Assembly (NCBI RefSeq): GCF_010729665.1
Contig: NZ_AP022610.1
Location: 5,084,001 to 5,148,000, forward strand
Source of the DNA: Mycolicibacterium madagascariense
GTDB taxonomy: Bacteria > Actinomycetota > Actinomycetes > Mycobacteriales > Mycobacteriaceae
Length of the DNA stretch: 64,000 nt
Direction: 5' to 3'
In this document: positions 58,422 to 64,000 of the stretch, one piece after another
How the letters are laid out: every line of letters starts with the position of its first letter
Numbering within the stretch: the stretch's first letter is position 1
Made by a program: the position numbers and the translations under genes
The notes under the pieces: generated by a model
What the model saw: the letters and a program-made list of their open reading frames with translations, nothing else
Told to the model about the DNA's origin: nothing
The model's database searches: none

Positions 58422-58916
58422 TCAGCCTGTTCCCGGCAGCCGCCCCGACACGCCGTCGGCATCCTCGGACGGGTCGTCCGGTGACTTGCAGCAATGCTCC
58501 AACCAGAGCGCGGCGAACACCAGCGCCAGCGCGCTGAGCACCGCGACCACCACCCCGGGGGCGTCCTCGCCCGCCACCTTGAGCTCCCCCCGCCTCGGCC
58601 ACACGTAGGCCAGCACACTGGCCCAGAACCCGACGGCGACCGCCCCCACCCAGGCCGACGCCTTGGCGATCATGACGGCCCTGGCGACCGCGAGCGGATG
58701 CAGCCGGCCCGGCCCGTCGCCGATCTTGCCGTCGCCGATCCTGGCCCTCACGTGAAAGGCCCAGGCCGCCTCGACCACCGCGACCGCCAGCAGCGACACC
58801 CCGGTCCACGCGGTGATCGGCGGGAACCACCGGTACAGCAGGCTCACCGCCACGTAGCCGAGGACCGCGACGACGACGGCCGTCACCGCCAGATCGCGCC
58901 TGCGCGTCGGGCCCAC
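58422..58916 (-). CDS. DUF3180 membrane protein (Rv3605c-like)
   Basis: A 164-residue protein with four predicted transmembrane helices: about 9-28 (LAVTAVVVAVLGYVAVSLL), 36-55, 85-105 and 122-142, joined by short loops. The GTG start lies just one base past the folK stop. DUF3180 genes follow folK in most mycobacteria, though no role in folate synthesis is known. The C-terminus is charged (KSPDDPSEDADG). Confidence 0.82.
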   Translation of the reverse strand: MGPTRRRDLAVTAVVVAVLGYVAVSLLYRWFPPITAWTGVSLLAVAVVEAAWAFHVRARIGDGKIGDGPGRLHPLAVARAVMIAKASAWVGAVAVGFWASVLAYVWPRRGELKVAGEDAPGVVVAVLSALALVFAALWLEHCCKSPDDPSEDADGVSGRLPGTG

Positions 58917-58917
58917 C

Positions 58918-59433
58918 TCAGCGCACCAGGGCCGCGTCGACCGGACGGACGCCGTCGCGCTCGGCCGCGTCGAGCTCGGCGAGCAGGTCGGCCACGGGTC
59001 GCGGGGCGCCGTGCCGGGTCAGTGTCGCCGTCGCGTCGACCGCCAGCCACGGCACCAGGACGAACGCCCGCTGATGGGCGTGCGGGTGCGGCAGGGTCAA
59101 CTCCTCGTCGGCGCTGAGCACCTCGTGCTCGCCGTCGCGGCAGGTGATCAGGTCGACGTCGAGGGTCCGCGGCCCCCACCGCCGTTCGCGACGACGGTCG
59201 GCGGCCCGCTCGAATTCCCACCCCCGGTGCAGCCAGCCGCGGCAGTCCAGCGCCGGGTCGGTCGCGAGCACGACGGCGTTGAGGAACGGTCCCTGCTCGA
59301 CGCCGCCCCACGCGTCGGTCTCGTACACCGGCGACACGGCCACCACCGCGCGCCCGAGGCCGTCGACCACCGACTGCAGATGTCCGAGCCGGTCACCGAG
59401 GTTGGAGCCGATCGACAGCACGACCTCAGTCAT
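58918..59433 (-). CDS. folK: FolK, 6-hydroxymethyl-7,8-dihydropterin pyrophosphokinase
   Basis: A 171-residue HPPK. It starts [19 protein letters not shown], has the pterin-site VYETDAWGG and NAVVLATD, and the catalytic [13 protein letters not shown] motif with both Mg-binding Asp residues. It transfers pyrophosphate from ATP to 6-hydroxymethyl-dihydropterin. The ATG overlaps the folB stop by eight bases, so it is coupled to folB. Confidence 0.95.
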   Translation of the reverse strand: MTEVVLSIGSNLGDRLGHLQSVVDGLGRAVVAVSPVYETDAWGGVEQGPFLNAVVLATDPALDCRGWLHRGWEFERAADRRRERRWGPRTLDVDLITCRDGEHEVLSADEELTLPHPHAHQRAFVLVPWLAVDATATLTRHGAPRPVADLLAELDAAERDGVRPVDAALVR

Positions 59434-59809
59434 CGCGCACCCCGCGCCCGCGTCGCGACCGCCGCGCCACCACCGCCACGTCGGAGAACACCAGCGGGAT
59501 CGGGGCATCCGGCTTGTGCACGGTGACCTCGACGGCGTGCAGCCGCTCGTCGTCCATGACGGCGTCGGCGATCTCGGCGGCGACGGTCTCGATGAGGTTG
59601 CGCGGGGGTCCCGCCACGATGGCCGCGGCCCGCTGGGCGAGCGCGCCGTAGTCGACGGTGTCGGCCAGGTCGTCACTCGCGGCCGCCGCGGCCAGGTCGA
59701 TCCACACCGTGACGTCGACGACGAAGTCCTGACCGTCGCGCCGCTCGTGGTCGAACACACCGTGGTGGCCGCGAACGACCAAGCCGCGCAACTCGATTCG
59801 ATCAGCCAC
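59426..59809 (-). CDS. folB: FolB, dihydroneopterin aldolase
   Basis: A 127-residue T-fold enzyme that converts 7,8-dihydroneopterin into 6-hydroxymethyl-dihydropterin. The start is [28 protein letters not shown], of which the active-site HHGV segment and later [14 protein letters not shown] with its Glu are typical. [20 protein letters not shown] is the C-terminal part with the catalytic Lys. GGAGGG at 59815-59820 (reverse) precedes the GTG. The start overlaps the folP stop by eight bases. Confidence 0.94.
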   Translation of the reverse strand: MADRIELRGLVVRGHHGVFDHERRDGQDFVVDVTVWIDLAAAAASDDLADTVDYGALAQRAAAIVAGPPRNLIETVAAEIADAVMDDERLHAVEVTVHKPDAPIPLVFSDVAVVARRSRRGRGVRDD

Positions 59810-60668
59810 CCTCACCCTCCCAGGTGGGTGCCGCCTCCCAGGCCTCCACGACCCGCAGCGCGTCGACCGACGCGCCGACGTCGTGCACGCGCACACCCCA
59901 CGTGCCGTGCATCATCGCCAGCGCCGAGATCACCGCGGTCGCGGTCTCCCTGCCGGCCGGCGGCCGCAGCTCGCCGTCGGCGTCGGCCAGCAGCGCCCCG
60001 AGGAACCGCTTCCTGGACGCGCCGATGAGCACCGGGAAGCCCGTGTCGACGAACTCCGGCAGCGCGGCGAGCAGCGTCCAATTGTGTTCGGCCGACTTCG
60101 CGAAGCCCAGGCCGGGATCGATGATGAGGTTCGCCGGATCGACGCCCGCGGCGACGGCGGCGTCCACGCCGGCCAGTAGCTCGTCGCGGACGTCGGCCAC
60201 CACGTCGTGGTACTCGGGCACCTGGTGCGGCCGATCGGCGTGGACCGAGCGCCAGTGCATGAGGATCCAGGGCACGCCGGCTTCGGCGACGAGCGGCGCC
60301 ATGTCCGGATCAGCCCGGCCGCCGGACACGTCGTTCACGATCGACGCGCCGCTCTCCAGCGCCACCCGGGCGACCGCACTGTGCATCGTGTCGATGCTGA
60401 CCGTAATGCCTTGGGCGGCAAGGGCTTCGATGACCGGAACGACCCTGGCGGTCTCGACGGTCGGCTCGACACGGGTCGCGCCGGGCCGGGTCGACTCGCC
60501 GCCGACGTCGACGATCGCCGCACCGGCGGCCGCGAGTGCCATGCCGTGGGCGATCGCGCGGTCGGGGTCGAGATACTGGCCGCCGTCGGAGAAGGAGTCG
60601 CCGGTGACGTTCACGACGCCCATCACCTGCACGCGCGTCCTGGGTGGGACCTTCGGGCTGTACGTCAC
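59802..60668 (-). CDS. folP: FolP, dihydropteroate synthase
   Basis: A 288-residue TIM barrel, the sulfonamide target. The pterin-binding motifs are [59 protein letters not shown] and [11 protein letters not shown]. It condenses dihydropterin pyrophosphate with p-aminobenzoate. It is slightly longer than M. tuberculosis FolP1. The GTG start overlaps the folE stop (GTGA). Confidence 0.95.
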   Translation of the reverse strand: MTYSPKVPPRTRVQVMGVVNVTGDSFSDGGQYLDPDRAIAHGMALAAAGAAIVDVGGESTRPGATRVEPTVETARVVPVIEALAAQGITVSIDTMHSAVARVALESGASIVNDVSGGRADPDMAPLVAEAGVPWILMHWRSVHADRPHQVPEYHDVVADVRDELLAGVDAAVAAGVDPANLIIDPGLGFAKSAEHNWTLLAALPEFVDTGFPVLIGASRKRFLGALLADADGELRPPAGRETATAVISALAMMHGTWGVRVHDVGASVDALRVVEAWEAAPTWEGEGG

Positions 60669-61282
60669 TTGCGCAGGATGAGATCCAGCGCCTCGGCACG
60701 CGATGCCTTGTCGGTCTTGAACTGCCCACGCACCGCCGACGTCGTGGTGGTGGCGCCCGGCTTGCGGATGCCGCGCATCGCCATGCAGAGGTGCTCGGCC
60801 TCGATGACGACGATGACGCCGCGCGGATCGAGCTTGCGCATCAGGGCGTCGGCGACCTGCCCGGTCAGCCGCTCCTGCACCTGCGGGCGCTTGGCGTACA
60901 TGTCGACGACGCGCGCCAGCTTCGACAGGCCGGTCACGCGGCCGTCCTTGCCGGGGATGTAGCCCACGTGCGCGACCCCGTGGAACGCGACGAGGTGGTG
61001 CTCGCACGTCGAGTACATCGGAATGTCCTTGACCAGGACCAGTTCGTCGTGCTGCTCGTCGAACGTCGTGTTGAGCACGTCGTCCGGGTCGAGGTAGAGC
61101 CCCGCGAACATCTCCTTGTACGCCCGGGCCACGCGCGCCGGGGTGTCGAGCAGACCCTGGCGGTCGGGGTCCTCGCCGATGGCGTAGAGCAGTTCCCGAA
61201 CGGCCTTCTCCGCACGCGGCTGATCGAATTCGGCGGGAACGAAAGCGGCGGAGCCGGGCGCGAGGGAGCCGGGCTTCGTCAT
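60665..61282 (-). CDS. folE: FolE, GTP cyclohydrolase I
   Basis: A 205-residue enzyme that forms dihydroneopterin triphosphate from GTP, the first step of folate synthesis. Zinc ligands are Cys93, His96 and Cys166 (STCEHH and [10 protein letters not shown]), with [20 protein letters not shown] and the QERLT segment as the substrate-site motifs. The ATG lies 16 bases downstream of ftsH, and the folE-P-B-K block is translationally overlapping, all on one likely mRNA. Confidence 0.96.
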   Translation of the reverse strand: MTKPGSLAPGSAAFVPAEFDQPRAEKAVRELLYAIGEDPDRQGLLDTPARVARAYKEMFAGLYLDPDDVLNTTFDEQHDELVLVKDIPMYSTCEHHLVAFHGVAHVGYIPGKDGRVTGLSKLARVVDMYAKRPQVQERLTGQVADALMRKLDPRGVIVVIEAEHLCMAMRGIRKPGATTTTSAVRGQFKTDKASRAEALDLILRK

Positions 61283-61298
61283 CGGGGCCTCCTGTGGG

Positions 61299-63683
<2,385 letters not shown>

Positions 63684-63860
63684 TCGTTGTCTCTGGCCAG
63701 CGGGTCTGCGAGGAGAATCGCGACGGCCACGTCCTTCCGAGGTGCGCAGGTTGAGTTCGTTCAGGCTACCGCTAGACCAACGACCGGAGGTTCCCGACGG
63801 GTGAACGGCACCCTGCTCGACGTCCGCTCCACGTCCTCGCCGAGGGCCGGTCGTGACGTT

Positions 63861-63866
63861 TAGGGT
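63861..63866 (+). promoter_or_regulatory. -10 element of a leaderless promoter at the window end
   Basis: TAGGGT fits TANNNT and ends seven bases before the ATG at 63874. No ribosome site is seen between, which supports leaderless transcription of the truncated lipoprotein gene. Confidence 0.45.
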
Positions 63867-63873
63867 GCTCCCC

Positions 63874-64000
63874 ATGCCCACGCCACCCTCGACGTCCGTC
63901 CGCACCGTCGGCCGCACGGTCGCCGCGGCCGCGATCGCCCTCTTCGTCGTCGCCGGGTGCGATACGTCGTCGTCGGCGCCGAGCCCGGTCCCCGGCACCA
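63874..64000 (+). CDS. N-terminus of a predicted lipoprotein (cut by the window end)
   Basis: The first 42 codons read [19 protein letters not shown] followed by IALFVVAGC: a basic n-region, a hydrophobic core and a lipobox VAGC with lipidated Cys29, then a Ser/Pro-rich linker. The rest lies outside. Divergent from ftsH. The family cannot be named from this piece. Confidence 0.65.
   Translation, partial: MPTPPSTSVRTVGRTVAAAAIALFVVAGCDTSSSAPSPVPGT

Overview
The window is chromosomal DNA of a high-GC actinobacterium, almost certainly a mycobacterium of the fast-growing environmental type (Mycolicibacterium). From memory of the M. tuberculosis map, the gene order follows Rv3567c to Rv3610c: hsaBCDA, kshB, an Rv3572-like gene, fadE34, kstR, an Rv3575c-like gene, the rRNA methylase, cysS, ispF, carD, lpqE, radA, disA, Rv3587c, canB, mutY, mhuD, lpqF, clpC1, lsr2, lysS, coaX, panC, Rv3603c-3605c, folKBPE and ftsH. 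I saw no PE/PPE genes, insertion sequences, tRNA or rRNA genes, or CRISPR arrays.

Layout. (1) 1-715: a RelJK-type toxin-antitoxin pair whose antitoxin frame is cut by an in-frame stop codon. (2) 730-10480: steroid ring degradation (hsaA-D, kshB, fadE34, kstR) with three KstR-type operators; a divergent pair of exported methionine sulfoxide reductases (msrA, msrB) sits inside this block. (3) 10484-16573: otsB directly behind kstR, then a four-gene, fully coupled minus-strand operon (amino-acid permease, cyclase/formamidase-like hydrolase, aldo-keto reductase, threonine-aldolase-like PLP enzyme) with a divergent LysR regulator. (4) 16570-34888: mostly conserved housekeeping genes (LacI regulator, sulfurtransferase, pxpA, MBL hydrolase, rRNA methylase, cysS, ispF, carD, lpqE, radA, disA, canB, mutY, mhuD, lpqF), plus a hydrolase/adenylate-cyclase fusion and a GlxA-type regulator. 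(5) 34889-36640: a cobalamin riboswitch, cbtB, cbtA and a histidine-phosphatase-like gene. (6) 36647-41882: YbjQ-like gene, a strong hairpin terminator, clpC1 with a ClgR-like box, lsr2, lysS. (7) 41898-54058: an island that reads as choline/glycine betaine catabolism (GMC dehydrogenase, aldehyde dehydrogenase, Rieske oxygenase, DMGDH-GcvT, APC permease) with an IclR regulator, a cNMP/CBS/DUF294 protein and a D-threonine-aldolase-like enzyme. (8) 54149-63683: ftsH, folE-P-B-K, three conserved small genes, panC and coaX, mostly overlapping. The window ends in a truncated lipoprotein gene.

The most unusual points: ispD is absent between carD and ispF, leaving an 8-codon frame that looks like a deletion scar; panD is absent between panC and coaX; lysS and cysS share an almost identical 20-base promoter/start segment; the exported Msr pair; the uncharacterised permease-cyclase-AKR-aldolase operon; the riboswitch-controlled cbtBA-phosphatase unit; and the betaine island at the lysS-coaX junction. 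Several genes have a TANNNT element ending 6-8 bases before the start codon, which suggests leaderless transcription. All assignments are by reading the sequence; no searches were run.
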